Shown piece after piece: positions 11,548 to 24,281 of a stretch of 64,000 nt of DNA (its first letter is position 1; each line of letters starts with the position of its first letter). The notes beneath the pieces were generated by a model. It had not been told where the DNA came from. It saw only the letters and a program-made list of their open reading frames with translations, and made no database searches. Made by a program: the position numbers and the translations under genes. The stretch covers positions 2,914,001 through 2,978,000 of the forward strand of contig JAAXNY010000005.1 in assembly GCA_013420905.1 (NCBI GenBank), written 5' to 3'. This stretch comes from Collybia mongolica. Its lineage: Eukaryota; Basidiomycota; Agaricomycetes; Agaricales; Clitocybaceae.

Positions 11548-14181
11548 ATGACTGCCTTCATACCCCTCGCAGACGACCAAAGGAGCGACCTACTCGAAGC
11601 CCTTTCTCGAATAGGTCCGATCGTCGTATCATCCCTATCTCTCTCCAACCGCTCCCAGCCGCAGAGATGTTACGTTACTGTGGAAGACAGCTCCAGCTCT
11701 AACCTGGATGATGTTGTATCTTGGTTAGATGGTGGTGTGGAAAAAGTAATAGTACCCCTTACATGGGCAAAGGAGCTTATCGCAACTGGTATTCCATCCG
11801 ATCGCCTATATCTTCTACTTGACGTGGGGAACGTCAGTGCAGTTTCAGACACTGTTCGAAACAATGTATCAGGGGTATTCCTCAAGACCCCTACTATTGA
11901 TTTAGATCTCATTTCCTCTGTTTCCAAATTCTTCACCGGCTCTGTTATCCATGTCCTCCCAGGGACGATATCTTCCCCCACAACATCTACTATCCGAGAA
12001 CTTCAGAATATCGGCGCGACACTGGTAATACCCACCTCACAACTGACGCTCGCGTCGACATCGGGGAACCACATCAACATTGGAGATGCGTTCCTTGCAC
12101 CCATTGTATCTGACCGACCCGATGGCTTGTTCCCGACTATCGTCTCCACCGAGACAGGGCACTCACTCGGCCTCGTGTACTCATCTGCACAATCTGTAAG
12201 AGAGAGCATAGTTACCGGGAAGGGTGTGTATCAATCCCGGAGGCATGGTTTATGGCGGAAGGGAGAAACCTCAGGAGCGACCCAGGAAGTTCTTAGTATT
12301 CGTTTGGACTGTGATTCTGATAGCATCGAATTTCGCGTATTGCAGCGTGGCGCTGGGTTCTGTCACCTCAATCGTCAGTCTTGCTTTGGGGAAACCAGCG
12401 GACTACCGGCACTGGAGAGTACTTTACGCTCCCGCTTGGCTCAAGCACCCGAAGGATCATATACACATAAATTGTTCAACGAGCCAGAGCTCTTACGGTC
12501 GAAAATCATGGAAGAGGCTGATGAACTATGCCGAGCAGCAACCAAGGAAGACGTAGCGTTTGAAGCTGCAGACCTTCTGTACTTCGCATTGGCGAAATGT
12601 ATATCAACGGGAGTTACTATTGCGGACATCGAGCGATCGCTTGACGCAAAGGCCAAGAGGGTGACCCGCAGAGCTGGAAATGCCAAACCGCAATGGTCGG
12701 CCAAGGTTTCTGCGCTGTCTAGTCAGCAGAAAGCCATTCCAATAGCAGATTCTCGAATTCGGATGCGAACATCAGTTTTGTCTGAAGTCTCGCCGGATGA
12801 GCGGTTAAACTTGCTCAAAAGACCTGTCCTAAAGTCAGAGGAGATGATAAACAAGGTGAAACCAATAGTCGATGAAGTTCGCACCCGTGGGGATGCGGCG
12901 CTACTGGAATTCACGGCTAAATTTGACAAGGTTAAGCTCACATCTACCGTTGTCTTCCCTCCATTCGCACCACAGTCGATGCAGCTGGATCCTGCTGTCA
13001 AAAGTGCAATTGATCAAGCCTATGCAAACATTCGAAAATTTCATGCCGCTCAAGTCGATGGGGAGACACTGGTTGTTGAGACGATGCCAGGCGTGGTATG
13101 CTCCAGATTTGCGAGGCCCATTGCTCGTGTAGGGCTTTACGTGCCTGGAGGTACGGCAATTCTCCCGTCGACAGCGTTGATGCTTGGGATCCCTGCCCAA
13201 GTGGCAGGATGCAAGGAGATTGTCCTCGCAACTCCTCCACGTTCAGATGGATCAATATCACCGGAAGTAATGTATGTTGCACACCTCGTTGGTGCTTCGG
13301 CCCTATTGAAGGCGGGGGGTGCTCAAGCTGTGGCCGCCATGGCATATGGTACAGAGACCGTCCCGAAGGTCGACAAAATCTTTGGACCCGGAAATCAATG
13401 GGTAACAGCGGCGAAGATGTTGGTTCAAAATGATACAGACGCCCTTGTGTCGATCGATATGCCTGCAGGACCTTCAGAAGTACTCGTGAGTTACATTGTA
13501 GGTTTGGCTGTCTCACTTTGACTGACTTTCTTTGGGCAAGGTAATCGCTGACCACACGTCCAACCCCATGTTCGTTGCAGCAGATCTCCTATCACAGGCA
13601 GAACATGGTGTTGACTCCCAAGTTATTCTCGTTTCTATGAACCTTACCGTAGAGAAACTTGATGATATTGAAAAGGAAGTGGATGTTCAAGCCCATGCAC
13701 TCTCGAGGGTGGATATTGTCCGGCAGTCAATCGCAAAGAGTATCATCGTCAAAACGTCATCCGTGGAGGAAGCGATAGCATTCTCCAACGACTATGCACC
13801 AGAACATCTCATCTTGCACATGGAAAACGCGAGAGATAAGGTTGACTTGATCGACAATGCGGGGAGCGTGTTTGTTGGTTCCTACACGCCTGAGAGGTCC
13901 AGTATTTTTCACAGTATTTCGGGATTGATTTCTGACTTATTATCAATCTCAGCTGTGGTGACTATGCCTCAGGGACGAACCACACTCTTCCAACCAATGG
14001 TTATGCTCGGCAATTCAGTGGTGTCAACACACTTTCGTTCCAGAAACATATCACATCGCAAGAAATTACATTCGATGGTCTTAAGGGACTGGGGCCGGTG
14101 GTGGCAACATTGGCTGATTGTGAAGGGCTAGAAGCTCACGCTAACGCTGTCCGGATCCGATTACGAGCAGACAACACATGA
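11548..14181 (+). CDS. HIS4: Trifunctional histidine biosynthesis protein (HisI-HisE-HisD fusion)
   Basis: Three exons (11548-13485, 13541-13896, 13953-14181) join to 840 residues, the usual length for fungal His4. An N-terminal region of about 200 residues is followed by the phosphoribosyl-AMP cyclohydrolase block ([39 protein letters not shown]), the phosphoribosyl-ATP pyrophosphatase block ([20 protein letters not shown]) and the histidinol dehydrogenase domain ([52 protein letters not shown]). The protein catalyses steps 2, 3 and the final oxidation steps of histidine synthesis. Without splicing at 13897 the [15 protein letters not shown] segment of the dehydrogenase would be lost, so the second intron is well supported. 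Flanked by a tRNA gene upstream and a convergent PDB1 downstream. Confidence 0.97.
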
Positions 14182-14324
14182 CAGAATGGTGGAGGAGGCT
14201 GCAGTAGAATTAGAATTAGAAACCAGACAGTGATGATATAAAGCTTATTATTGGGTCTAAGAACGTGTGCAAATATGGGCTCGGTTTGTCTACAACCCCG
14301 TAACCCCGTCAGTAAAAGTAGCAT

Positions 14325-15761
14325 CTAGTTCGTCCGGTATAGTGCACGCTTTGCAACCTTGACAATTAAGGGGGTGTCGGGAAAGGCAAGCGCCTCGAGA
14401 TTAGTTGCGTACTAGAAATTACATGAACAGGTGAACATTAAGAATGAATGCTAGACACATACTGGTGTTGGTACGTCGGCACCGGTCACTCGCTCGACAG
14501 GGGCATCGAGGTAATCGAATGCTTCACTTTCGATGATCTGGGCACAGATCTCACTCCCAACACCAAACGCAGGGAAGCCACCCTCAACGATGACCAGGCT
14601 ATATCAAGATCTTCAGGATGACACATCTTGAATATGAATTATAGAACATACCGGTTGGTCTTTTTCACTGATTTAATTATGGTGTCAATATCCAAGGGAC
14701 GGATGCTACGCAAATTGATAACTTCGGCCTTAATCCCCTCCTTTGCCAAGACTTCTGCGGCCTCCATGCTGTGTGACACCATCTTGCTGTGGGCAACGAG
14801 AGTAACATCGCTACCTTCCCGTTCGACTTTGCATTTGCCAATGGGAAGGATAAAGTTATCGGACATAGCCTCGGCCGACATGGGGAAGGAGACACCATAC
14901 ATCATCTCGTTCTCGAGGAAAACGACGGGGTTCGGATCACGAATAGCAGCCTGACAGAGCATAAGAAAATGCATAATACCAGTAGGCACAACCGACACAC
15001 CTTCAGGAGACCTTTGCAGTCCTCCGCGCTCCAAGGACTCACGACCTTCAAACCGGGGACCGAACCATACCAGGCTGCGTAATCTTGGGAATGTTGTGCT
15101 CCAACACCAGCCGCAGCACCATTTGGGCCACGGAAGACGACGGGGCATGGTACATTACCCCCAGACATGTAATATGTCTTTCCAGCAGAGTTGACAATTT
15201 GGTCTATTGCCTGCATAGCAAAATTGAAGGTCATGAATTCACATCTGGGTGATCGTTAGGCACATCGAATTCGGGAGTACTTGCGGTGGGCATACATTGG
15301 GCGGAGACCCTGCAGTGCGGCTCCAACAGCAACGCCAGCGAAACCCATTTCCGTGATAGGCGTGTCAACAACCCGTTTTTCACCGAACTTGTCCATGAGG
15401 CCTTTTGTGACCTGTAGTCAAAAGCGGTAAATCCCTGTATATTGGCAGTAAGAAGACTAGAAAGTACCTTGTAAGCACCATTATAACGGGCGACCTCTTC
15501 CCCTATGATGAATACTTTTTCATCACGGATCATCTCCTCCTCCATTGCAACATTGAGGGCATCACGAACCGTCATCTATGGATAGCACTGAGCAAGAATT
15601 CGTGAAAGGAGTGACGCAACTATGCTAACCGTATGTTCGCTGTCTGCTGTTGCGTAGCCTCGTCGTGCAGTCTGGAGGGCCGTTCTACCACCAATAGAAG
15701 TTGTTGCCCGAGCATTTACCAAGGCAGGAGCGAGACGGGAAAGAGCCGAACGGGCGACCAT
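14325..15761 (-). CDS. PDB1: Pyruvate dehydrogenase E1 component subunit beta, mitochondrial
   Basis: Seven exons (15761-15630, 15575-15468, 15411-15296, 15244-15001, 14950-14652, 14598-14463, 14411-14325) join in frame to 373 residues. The N terminus is rich in Arg, Ala and Ser ([18 protein letters not shown]) with a likely mitochondrial presequence. The mature part shows [56 protein letters not shown] and [17 protein letters not shown], all diagnostic of the E1 beta subunit. With E1 alpha it decarboxylates pyruvate on thiamine diphosphate in the matrix, feeding acetyl-CoA to the citric acid cycle. The gene converges on HIS4 and is divergent from the dehydrogenase at 16004, with about 240 bp of shared upstream sequence. 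Confidence 0.96.
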
Positions 15762-16003
15762 ATTTTTTTTTTGTAGAGGGAGTGAGAGGTAGAGAAAAAG
15801 AGTAGCTCTGCTGGCCGTCAAGCCGTTAAAGAGTTGTAAAGTATGTAATCACTTTTTGGGGATTATTTTCGATCTCCGCGCACGCAAGTTTCCCTGTAGC
15901 ATTCCGAATGTCACACAGTTAGTTACTAAGTTAGTAGCCCTGTATAGATAACTTATTTAATCGATAATTATAATCATATACTCCTTCACTTCTCATCCCT
16001 TGA

Positions 16004-16992
16004 ATGCCCACTCGAAACCCCGTCGTCGTCGTCACCGGCGCATCCAAGTTCATATCCACCTTTTCCCCTTAATCTCAAATACACTAACTTCCATATCGCA
16101 GGGGCTTAGGCTTGGCTATCACTCGTATCTTGCTCCATAAATTCAATGCCAAGGTCGTCGCTCTCTCGAGGTCGCGAACACCCGACTTGGATGAGCTAGC
16201 CATGTCAAACAACCTATCAGTGGTTGAATGTGATGTGTTAGTGGCTCCCTGTAGCGCACTGTATCGTCTCATCAAGGCGACATACCATGTAGATCCAACA
16301 AGGTCGCGTTAACAAAGGCTATTGCGGACGCCGAGATGACTTTACATCATATCGATGGCCTCATCCTAAACGCTGGGACACTCTATCCTATGTGTCACAT
16401 CGGAGATGATACCCCACTTTCGGCATGGAAGAATCATTTCGACGTGAATTTTTTCTCCCTTGTAACAGCATTAAAGGCAACATTACCCGCCCTACGTAAG
16501 AGCGAATTGGGAGGAAGGGTAGTGTTCGTTAGTTCTGGTGCTGCCCTCAAAGGGACTGTTGCCTGGGGCCCGTACAATGCGGGGAAGGCTGCCATGAACT
16601 CATTGTGCAGGTGGCCTCCTATTGCGGGAAAATTTTTGGTAAAAATCTGACACGAATAAAGGACTCTTGCCGAAGAGGAGCCCGACATTGTATCAGTTGC
16701 GATCCGCCCAGGCATGGTCGACACGAATGTGAGCTTCAGTTAAAATGGAACCACCATCCTGCTAAAATTTGTCCAGATGCAAGCCTGTATCAGGCAAGAT
16801 GGTCAATCTCTCATGACAGAAAAAGACCACCAAATGTTCCGAGACATTCACAGCAGTGGAAAGCTCGTCAGACCCGAAGATGTTGGGAACGTCATTGCTG
16901 CTTTGGCTTTGCGAGCTGATAAACATTTGAGTGGTCGGTTTGTATCATGGGATTCAGATGAATGCAAGGATTTTAGGAAACCGGAGGCGTAA
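16004..16992 (+). CDS. Short-chain dehydrogenase/reductase (yeast Irc24/YIR035C-like)
   Basis: Five exons (16004-16047, 16102-16236, 16293-16610, 16662-16728, 16777-16992) join to 259 residues. The cofactor-binding motif is TGASKGLGLA near the N terminus, NAG follows in the fourth strand (LILNAGTL), and the catalytic Ser and YxxxK appear in VFVSSGAALKGT and YNAGKAAMN. The C-terminal part (RPGMVDTN) is also typical. Length and motifs fit classical cytosolic SDRs such as benzil reductase, which use NADPH to reduce carbonyl compounds. The physiological substrate cannot be read from sequence. Confidence 0.88.
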
Positions 16993-17226
16993 GTCGTACA
17001 ACACCTCTGTAGGGTAGCAATAGCATTCCCAATACAGGCTCTTGTTTATTGAAACGACAAGGCGTCACATAAAGTCTACAGCTTCCTTTTTACTTAAAGA
17101 TCTTTCATGTTGACAGTTTGACAGGGAATGATCGGTAGTGGTGCGTACACTTTTCATCTCTTCAACTTTCCTCGCCCCGTCCTGACTGTCCTTGTTCTCA
17201 TATAATTCTTGCATCTTCATTCAATC

Positions 17227-18406
17227 ATGCGAATCGACGTACATCATCACTTTTTCCCTCCTAATCTTGACAAACAGGGTTCAAACCAGGTGATGGGATG
17301 GCGCTCTGCTCCAGGTACTTTGCCATGGAGTCCCGAAGTCAGCCTACGATCTATGAATGCCTCTGGTACTGACGTGGCCATCCTTTCTCTGCCGGCCTTG
17401 AATGTTGGATGTATCAGCGAGGAGGGCCGAAATCTTGCGAGAAGGCGCAACATATATGTCGCGCGAATTGTCCAAAGTTACCCCACCAAATTCGGTTTTT
17501 TCGCCAGCTTACCGCTGTTAGACGACATAGAAGGTTAGTTGTGATAGATATATTTCTTGTCATTGTCCACTTATCCTGCAAAGGTGCTCTGCTGGAAATC
17601 TCGCACGCGTTTGATGTGTTGCATGCTGATGGAATTGCCGTTGTCTCCTCGTATGGGGTGGGATTTGCCGCCAGTGAATAAGCCACACATATATCTCTGT
17701 TCCTTCACTGACCTGATGCCACTGGAACCGAAGCCTATGTTGGGGATGATCGTTATGACCCAATATGGGCTGAACTGAACCGTCGAGAAGCAGTCGTCTT
17801 CCTTCATGGTGCTCAAGTTCCCGCCTCGACCCCAATCCAGGATCCAACATTATGTATTCCAGTCACGGAGGTATGTGCATTCTCAACCAAAAAAATCAAA
17901 TGGTATCAGCCTGATATCTAGGTTCCAAACGAAACCTTCAAGGCAGCAGCCCATCTGGTAGTGACCGGGCGTAAACGCAAATACCCTAATGTTAAGATCA
18001 TCTTAGCGCACATGGGCGGGAGCACTCTATCTATTGCTCCCCGTGTCGCAGTTCTCTCGAATCACATGGGTTGTGACCTCAGTCCTACGGAAATCATGGA
18101 GGATTTCAAGGATTTTTATTTTGAAACGGCGCTGAGCGCGTATAGCGCTACCTTGGCTTCATTGGATGCTTTCGTCTACCCCGATCATATTCTATTCGGG
18201 ACAGATTTCCCAGGTGGGTATCGCCATGTCTATGTATTCCTGGACTAATACCCGGCCGCCTACCGTGCTCAGCTGTCAGCACAGAAATGGCTGACTGGTA
18301 TACGAGAAACCTCGAAGAATACCATGCAGGTAATCAGGGGAAGCTGGAAGCAATATTGGGTGGAAACGCAATGAAATTGTTCCCAAGGTTCCGCTTGGTC
18401 ACTTAA
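17227..18406 (+). CDS. Amidohydrolase family 2 protein (ACMSD / aromatic decarboxylase-like)
   Basis: Five exons (17227-17533, 17584-17673, 17734-17870, 17922-18213, 18273-18406) join to 319 residues. Metal-ligand motifs of the amidohydrolase-related (ACMSD) family are present: MRIDVHHHFFPP at the start, FLHGAQVP, ILAHMGGSTL and FGTDFP. Members of this family are zinc-dependent non-oxidative decarboxylases or hydrolases, for example aminocarboxymuconate-semialdehyde decarboxylase and 6-methylsalicylate decarboxylase. An ATG 18 bp upstream (17209) is in frame, but the start at 17227 puts the HxH motif at the usual position. No linked biosynthetic cluster is visible, so the substrate is open. 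Confidence 0.85.
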
Positions 18407-18581
18407 TGACTACTTTGAAAGAGGGATTATTACACCAGAACTGTGTACAGAAACAAATATTCGAAATCATGATGATAAAAAAACAATAAATGTAAAGTGT
18501 AAAAAGATCCCTTTCTAGACGGCAGTCAAAAACCAAACTCTAGATAACTAAAGAAATACACCATTGGGTCAAAGAATTCAG

Positions 18582-20538
18582 TTACTTGACCATATCAAAT
18601 TCCTTAAGCCAACGAAGGACCTTGACATGGCCATTACTGCCAGCAACGAGTGCCTGGCCATGTTTTCCTTCAGGATCATACCATAGGCCTTCCCGGACAC
18701 CGTGAGAAGTGAGGTACCGTTTAACACGCTTAAGTTTTCTTCAGTCTATCATTTAATGAAGAGATAATCAGCGGTACCTCCGCGCGTATGATAGTATCTT
18801 TTCCTCCAAGAACGAAAAGAGTTTTGGACGGGTCCCGGGCGTTGGGGATCTCGTCGTACCAGAGGGAGTTGGAAACCCAGTCAAAATGTCGCTGTATAAG
18901 ATTAGCCACACCTATTTCGGTGCCAACGAAATATCGCATTAAGAGTTCTATCCCCTGATGCATGCATGAGTTAATTGCTATCACCTACCGTGATGATAAA
19001 CAATGGTCGATAACGTACGGTTCTACAAGGGCGATAGATAAAGTTATAGCACACATCTGTATGAAGTGAACCTCCTGAGATATGATAAACAGGACGACAA
19101 GCTTACCGCCTTCCCAAGAGCAGAAAGTGACAGGGTCAATGAAGCAGGATCGACTGACTATCGATGAGTAGCTTTTTAACATCCAAGCGTGTGTGTAGGA
19201 CCCACTACATGGTTATTAATGAAGAGGTTAGACAAAAAGTAAATATTAAACTGGTTTGCTTACTTTGAGTGGCTCACCAGAGTGACGCCGTCGTTCCTAT
19301 TTCCTGATAAGGAGGGAAATATTTCCTTCTCTTCCTCACTTTCTTCAGACGAGCATCTATCAACTGGTTGGTTCAGATTTACCCAACCCAAGTTTTCCAT
19401 GAGCTTTGCCAGTCGGTGAGCCATTTGATTTCTGGTCATAGGCTTCAGAAATAGGGGGTGAAATATATTTTGACTGACTTGTGGCTGAAGGAGAATAAGC
19501 AGAGGTCGATTCGTAAACGTCTCGAAAAGTTGAGTGATGAGGAGGCTGTACTGAAGGAATCCCAAGCCGAGTCCGTGTATGAAAACAATTGGGCGGGGAC
19601 CAGCCACTGGATCCCAATGCCTTGGAAGTCGGACAAGGTATCTAGATTGAATGTTTGTGAGGATGGATGATAAAGTGAGGACTGTGACACGCACTCTAAA
19701 CCGTCATAAACCCCATGAGAAGCATTCCATTTGATTTCATATAATGTACGCAAGGACCGATTGATGAAAGCTATGATTAAATAGTATGTGAGAGGCCGCC
19801 ACATAATGTTGACCCTATCAATCGTTAGACGCATTGGCTGTATCGCAGGGTTGGAACCTTCTTGAATGATAGAACCAGAACGCTTTTGAAGGAGGTCAAG
19901 CGCCTCGTCCAACACAGCTCGTTGGGAACGGGAAAGGTGGTCAAGGGGTGGGAGATCAGCATTGAAGATCGACCAATATAGCCACTTTTGTACTTCATGG
20001 AGCTTGATAGAAGACCAAGGGGCTTTGCAGAACCAGGTTCGCAAACTATTCCGAAAGTCAATGGCACGTGGATCAGAGTAATCAAGCTGAGTGATGTTCT
20101 TTTCTGGACTGGGGGGTCTAATGGATTCCTCATCGTCCCCAGTCTCTGGAGGACCAGAAAGGCCAGCCTTGAGTAATCGACTGTATGCCGCTTGAATTTC
20201 GAGGAGTTCTCCTGGGCCATGTGGTGAAGGCCCAGACACGCGTTGAGATAGATGATAGTGATATGCACTGAAGAAAACCTGTGTTGGTTGTTTGTTTAGG
20301 CGGATGACGTTAACGTTGCATCTTGGGTGAAACTGACCTCACAGAGCGTGACCACAAAAACAATTCTACCGGGCCAAGCAAAAGACCAAATTCGACCAGA
20401 CCAAAACGAATAGATCACATATGCCCAAGAAGCCAAAACCGAGGACCACAAAGGCGCAACGAGGAACACGAGCACGACATAATAGGAGAGTGTGCGATTG
20501 CGTGGTGATAGTGGTGTTTCTGCGATGTCGTGAGCCAT
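18582..20538 (-). CDS. Membrane-anchored alpha/beta hydrolase
   Basis: Seven exons (20538-20338, 20278-19695, 19641-19264, 19204-19107, 19074-18989, 18954-18778, 18728-18582) join to 556 residues. The N terminus has two strongly hydrophobic segments (residues about 19-50 and 52-66), so the protein is membrane bound. The hydrolase fold starts near residue 265 with PIVFIHGLGLGFLQY (oxyanion HG motif). The nucleophile elbow is SHSNGS, split by an intron, and later elements are FVLGGKDTII (acid) and GKHGQALV (candidate His). Similar fungal proteins are annotated only as hydrolases; lipase or esterase activity is likely but unproven. One intron (18955-18988) is only 34 bp. Confidence 0.82.
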
Positions 20539-21073
20539 TCAAATGAGATGGGAGGGTGAGGGTCGTTACAAAAGAGTGTATGAGCGCGATCAAAAGAGCG
20601 AACTCGTTTTTATCGGGGCTCCGAGTCTCAGTCTGTCTGACGGACGATCAGTGGCAGTCAACCATGTGCCTACCTGCGGAACTGCTGGCAACGCAGGCAC
20701 CCAAAATCTTCCGACTCATGGACTGGTTGATTATTACAGTATTACAGTCAAACCTGTCATAACCCATACCTACTAAACCCCAGATCTACAACCAATATTT
20801 AAACTTACGGCTTCCGGAACGCTGTATAAGGAAAGGAATTGCATAGTACTATCGATATGTCTTGCCCGATTTCTGTGCAGAGCTGAGTTCGTAGCTGCCG
20901 GTTGTTCCGAATGGGTATGGGTTATGACAGGTTTGACTGTATCAATAATAAAATTGCACGTGACTAGTGATCCGTTTGGAAGCACATGGATAGGATCGAA
21001 TTTTATCTTTCAGTTCCGCACCCGAAACTTGCTCGACAACTTTTATTTTTTACATCCCCTGCCAACGTCTGCG
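20539..21073. promoter_or_regulatory. Divergent promoter region carrying a MITE
   Basis: This 535-bp stretch lies between the starts of the membrane hydrolase (20538, minus) and IDH1 (21074, plus). Positions 20745-20939 are a small inverted-repeat element described separately. The remaining sequence shows short accidental open frames only. The element must lie within or next to one or both promoters. Confidence 0.55.
20745..20939. mobile_element. MITE, 195 bp, Tc1/mariner-type ends
   Basis: The two ends are perfect inverted repeats of 25 bp: CAGTCAAACCTGTCATAACC plus five more bases at 20745-20769, matched in reverse complement at 20915-20939. A TA dinucleotide flanks each end (20743-20744 and 20940-20941), the target duplication expected of Tc1/mariner/pogo elements, and the CAGT terminus is also typical of that superfamily. 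The 145-bp interior has no coding capacity. The element is therefore a non-autonomous miniature inverted-repeat transposon that would need a transposase in trans. Confidence 0.85.
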
Positions 21074-22660
21074 ATGTTGCGCAACGCCGTCTCCGGGGCT
21101 ACACGCTCCTTCCTATCCCAAACTGTGTGTACACTTTCTCTCCCAGTCACTCACTACAATTAACGTCGATGTGAATAGAGAACCGCCACGACAGCAGCAG
21201 GTGCTTTCGCGAGTGTCGCTCAGAGAGTGGGATCCGCCTACACTTTCCAGCTTACGCATAACTGACATCATCATGCAGCCAACGACAAAATATGGTGGCA
21301 TATATACCGTAGGTGCTTCAGCTGGTCATGAACTGTACAAGTGCCGATTTCACCCGCTCAGGTCACTCTGATCCCCGGTGACGGTATCGGTGCGGAAATT
21401 ACAGACTCAGTCAAAGACATCTTTGAGCACGTCAACGCACCCATTGAGTGGGAACAATATGATGTCTCAGGGATGTCCTCGTCGGGCGAAGCGCTCTTCA
21501 AGCAGGCCATGGAAAGTTTGAAGCGAAACAGAGTTGGGCTCAAAGGTCGGTGCCATCCCTATATATCACACGCAGGCCTACATCTGTCTCTAGGAATTCT
21601 CTTTACTCCCATATCTCAATCTGGACATATCTCATGGAACGTTGCTATGCGTCAACAGCTCGACATATACGCCTCCGTCGTTCTGTGCAAGTCTCTTCCC
21701 GGATTTCCTACGCGTCACTCGAATGTGGATTTCGCCATTATTCGTGAAAACACAGAAGGGGAATACTCTGGACTTGAGCACCAGAGTTATCCTGGCGTTG
21801 TAGAAAGCTTGAAGGTCTCTACCCGGGCGAAAGCTGAGCGTATCTCGCGCTTTGCCTTTGATTTCGCCTTGAAAAATAACCGTAAAGTCAGCGCATTTAC
21901 AATTTAACAAAGAAAGCGAGTCTAACTTTAGCTCAGAAAGTGACTTGTGTGCACAAAGCCAATATTATGAAGCTCGGCGATGGACTTTTCCTCAACACAT
22001 TCCGTCGCGTGGCTGAGGAGTACAAGTCGTCTGGTATTGAGTTTAATGACATGATTGTCGATAATACGTACGTGCGCTCACTCTGTCATACATGCTCGTT
22101 ATATATATATATATATCTTGCCAGTTCAATGCAGTTGGTCGCTCGCCCTGAGCAATTTGACGTCATGGTTATGCCTAATTTGTACGGAGCCATTGTCTCT
22201 AACATCGGAGCTGCCCTCGTCGGAGGTCCTGGTATCGTTCCAGGCTGTAACGTTGGAAGGGTTGGTCGCCTATACGTCTTATTAGGCAAACACCCTCATG
22301 ATTTGACAGGAATATGCGTTATTCGAACCAGGATGCCGTCATGTCGCTAGTGATATCATGGGCACCAATCGTGCCAACCCTGCTGCTATGGTTCTTAGTG
22401 CAACCATGATGCTCAGGCATCTTGGGTACGTGTTCAATTTTTGAATCCATACTTTATCTCACCTGGTCTAAGGCTCGATCCCATTGCAAACCAAATTGCA
22501 AGTGCGACGTTCGATGTTATCAATGAAGGCAAGGTCCGAACCGCTGACATGGGTGGTAAGTATTTGAACAAAATTGTCGAAATTTATTTTTGACTTGACC
22601 TCTCTTCAAGGTTCCGCTACCACTTCCGAGTTCACATCCGCTATTATCCAAAAGATCTAA
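21074..22660 (+). CDS. IDH1: Isocitrate dehydrogenase [NAD], Idh1-type (regulatory) subunit, mitochondrial
   Basis: Ten exons (21074-21124, 21179-21226, 21279-21308, 21362-21545, 21594-21886, 21937-22067, 22125-22260, 22310-22425, 22473-22555, 22611-22660) join to 373 residues. A short Arg/Ser/Ala-rich presequence is followed by [64 protein letters not shown] and [12 protein letters not shown], matching Idh1 rather than Idh2. With Idh2 it forms the allosteric NAD-dependent enzyme of the citric acid cycle in the matrix. Exon 3 is 30 nt. The gene shares a divergent promoter with the hydrolase at 20538, in which a MITE is inserted about 135 bp upstream of this ATG. Confidence 0.95.
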
Positions 22661-22773
22661 CTCGTCCATCGCGTTCGATCACACAACGACATAGAGTCCA
22701 TGACAATCCTGTGGATACCTAGATTTATATTACAGGAGTATGTAACTTGACACAACGTAACTTTGTGTTTAGT

Positions 22774-24281
22774 TTATTTGGTATTATGAGATATCATAGT
22801 GAAGTCCAGTTCATCATAGGGAAAATCTTGGTCAAGGGCGGCTTCGTATTCTTCTAAGGTGAGGGGCTTGGGGCGCTTCGGATGTGGCTCTTGCTCCCCC
22901 TGGCTTGGAAAGCGGGCCGACTCAAAGATAAGTGGTTCTGACATTTCAGACCCAGTGAAACCAAATGACTTAGTTGGTGGTATGGTATTTTTCTTCCGCA
23001 ATCCAAGAATGGTCGAGCACTTCACCTCAGACCGCTTACCCCATTCGTCCACAGCAGGTCGAAAGTCGGCATATAAACTCCATGCCTTACTATTGATTTC
23101 GTCAGCCGCGAAACTGTCCGCAAGGAGTCTCAAAGAGCCAATAATGTGAGGTGTAGTATGACGGAACGCCCGAGAAATATAAGAGAATGCTGTGCTGGGC
23201 TGAACTGGGCTACCGTTGGAGAGTGCGCGCCATTGATCCGCCTGATTTCGGTAGAGAGGTCTGCAATGGGGGATTAGAAAAAAAAAATAGAAGGCAGGTG
23301 GTGAACCTGAACGAACATTCTGGGCCGCGTGGTACGACACGAGATATTCAGCAGGCCATAAGGCAACAAATAGAGTAGTAGACACACCTTCGCCCTATTA
23401 GTTCCACATAGGACTGAGAGCCCCCCTTGATGGCTTCCATGCCACACTGTTCGCCATCTTTATAGATCCCAAGTGAAACACCCTTTGAGACAGCATTCAT
23501 CTCAGTGTAAGCAGATGCTTTTGATGCGGTATGAGTTATACGAAGTCACAGAAGATACATCCGTACCAATACTTAGGGCCTCCTCCCGCTTGAATCCAAT
23601 ACGTTCTGCCACGATTGTCGCCCAAGCTGTCATAAGCGGCGCTCTATTGATGACGATTGATTTTGTCATCAATGTCTAGGTTAACTTCAGTCGCTTCCTG
23701 CTGTCAAAGCTTGAAAAACGGATGTACCTGTTCGTCTAAGACCTCGTCAAACACGTGATTTCCGTATCTCGCAGCCTCGTCGGTGGGACCATTGGGCAGA
23801 AGCTCGTTGACGTCGTCTTTACGCTTCCGCTTACCCTTCGTTGGGGTCGACTAGTTATGATGGCTATAAGAGTTGGTAGAGTCGATATTGGGGTAAATGA
23901 CAAACCAACAGTTGAACAGAAGAAATTGGTTTTGAGGTAGAGGGTCCTGGTGTAGATGGTTTATCTGATGTGTTCTCGATTTTCTTTCGCGGAGGGCTCT
24001 TTGATACATGACCAGATTGACGCAACGCTGTCATGATCAATTTTCGCTCTTCCTTGTTACTCACACCTGCAGTGACCAGTCTGACTTCGTTCAGTAGGCT
24101 GAGTTTAGCAGGTGTGTTGTAGTCCTTATATCTAGTTTTGTGTGGAGGTAATTATGAGATCCATGGAGAGTCAGGTCGCTACTGACATTTTGCTTGCGAT
24201 GGTCATGGCCTTGGACATGGGAACATCATTTTCTGTAAGAAGTTTTATAAATCGGGGAAGGGGAATTTTGACATGATCCAT
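22774..24281 (-). CDS. Conserved fungal protein of unknown function, 389 aa
   Basis: Six exons (24281-24187, 24131-23906, 23850-23728, 23675-23567, 23517-23388, 23260-22774) join in frame to 389 residues. A short N-terminal helical module (PLPRFIKLLTENDVPMSKAM, YNTPAKLSLLNEVRL) is followed by a basic Ser/Pro linker. A second conserved block follows, containing INRAPLMTAWATIVAERIGF, REEALSIASAYTEMNAVSKG and AFSYISRAFRHTTPHIIGSL, and the tail is acidic. I recall similar block order in other fungal proteins, but I cannot attach a name or activity. The basic linker (PPRKK, KGKRKRKDD) suggests nuclear location. The first ATG that keeps the block is 24281. The gene is divergent from the DUF262 gene, with 168 bp between starts. 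Confidence 0.75.
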
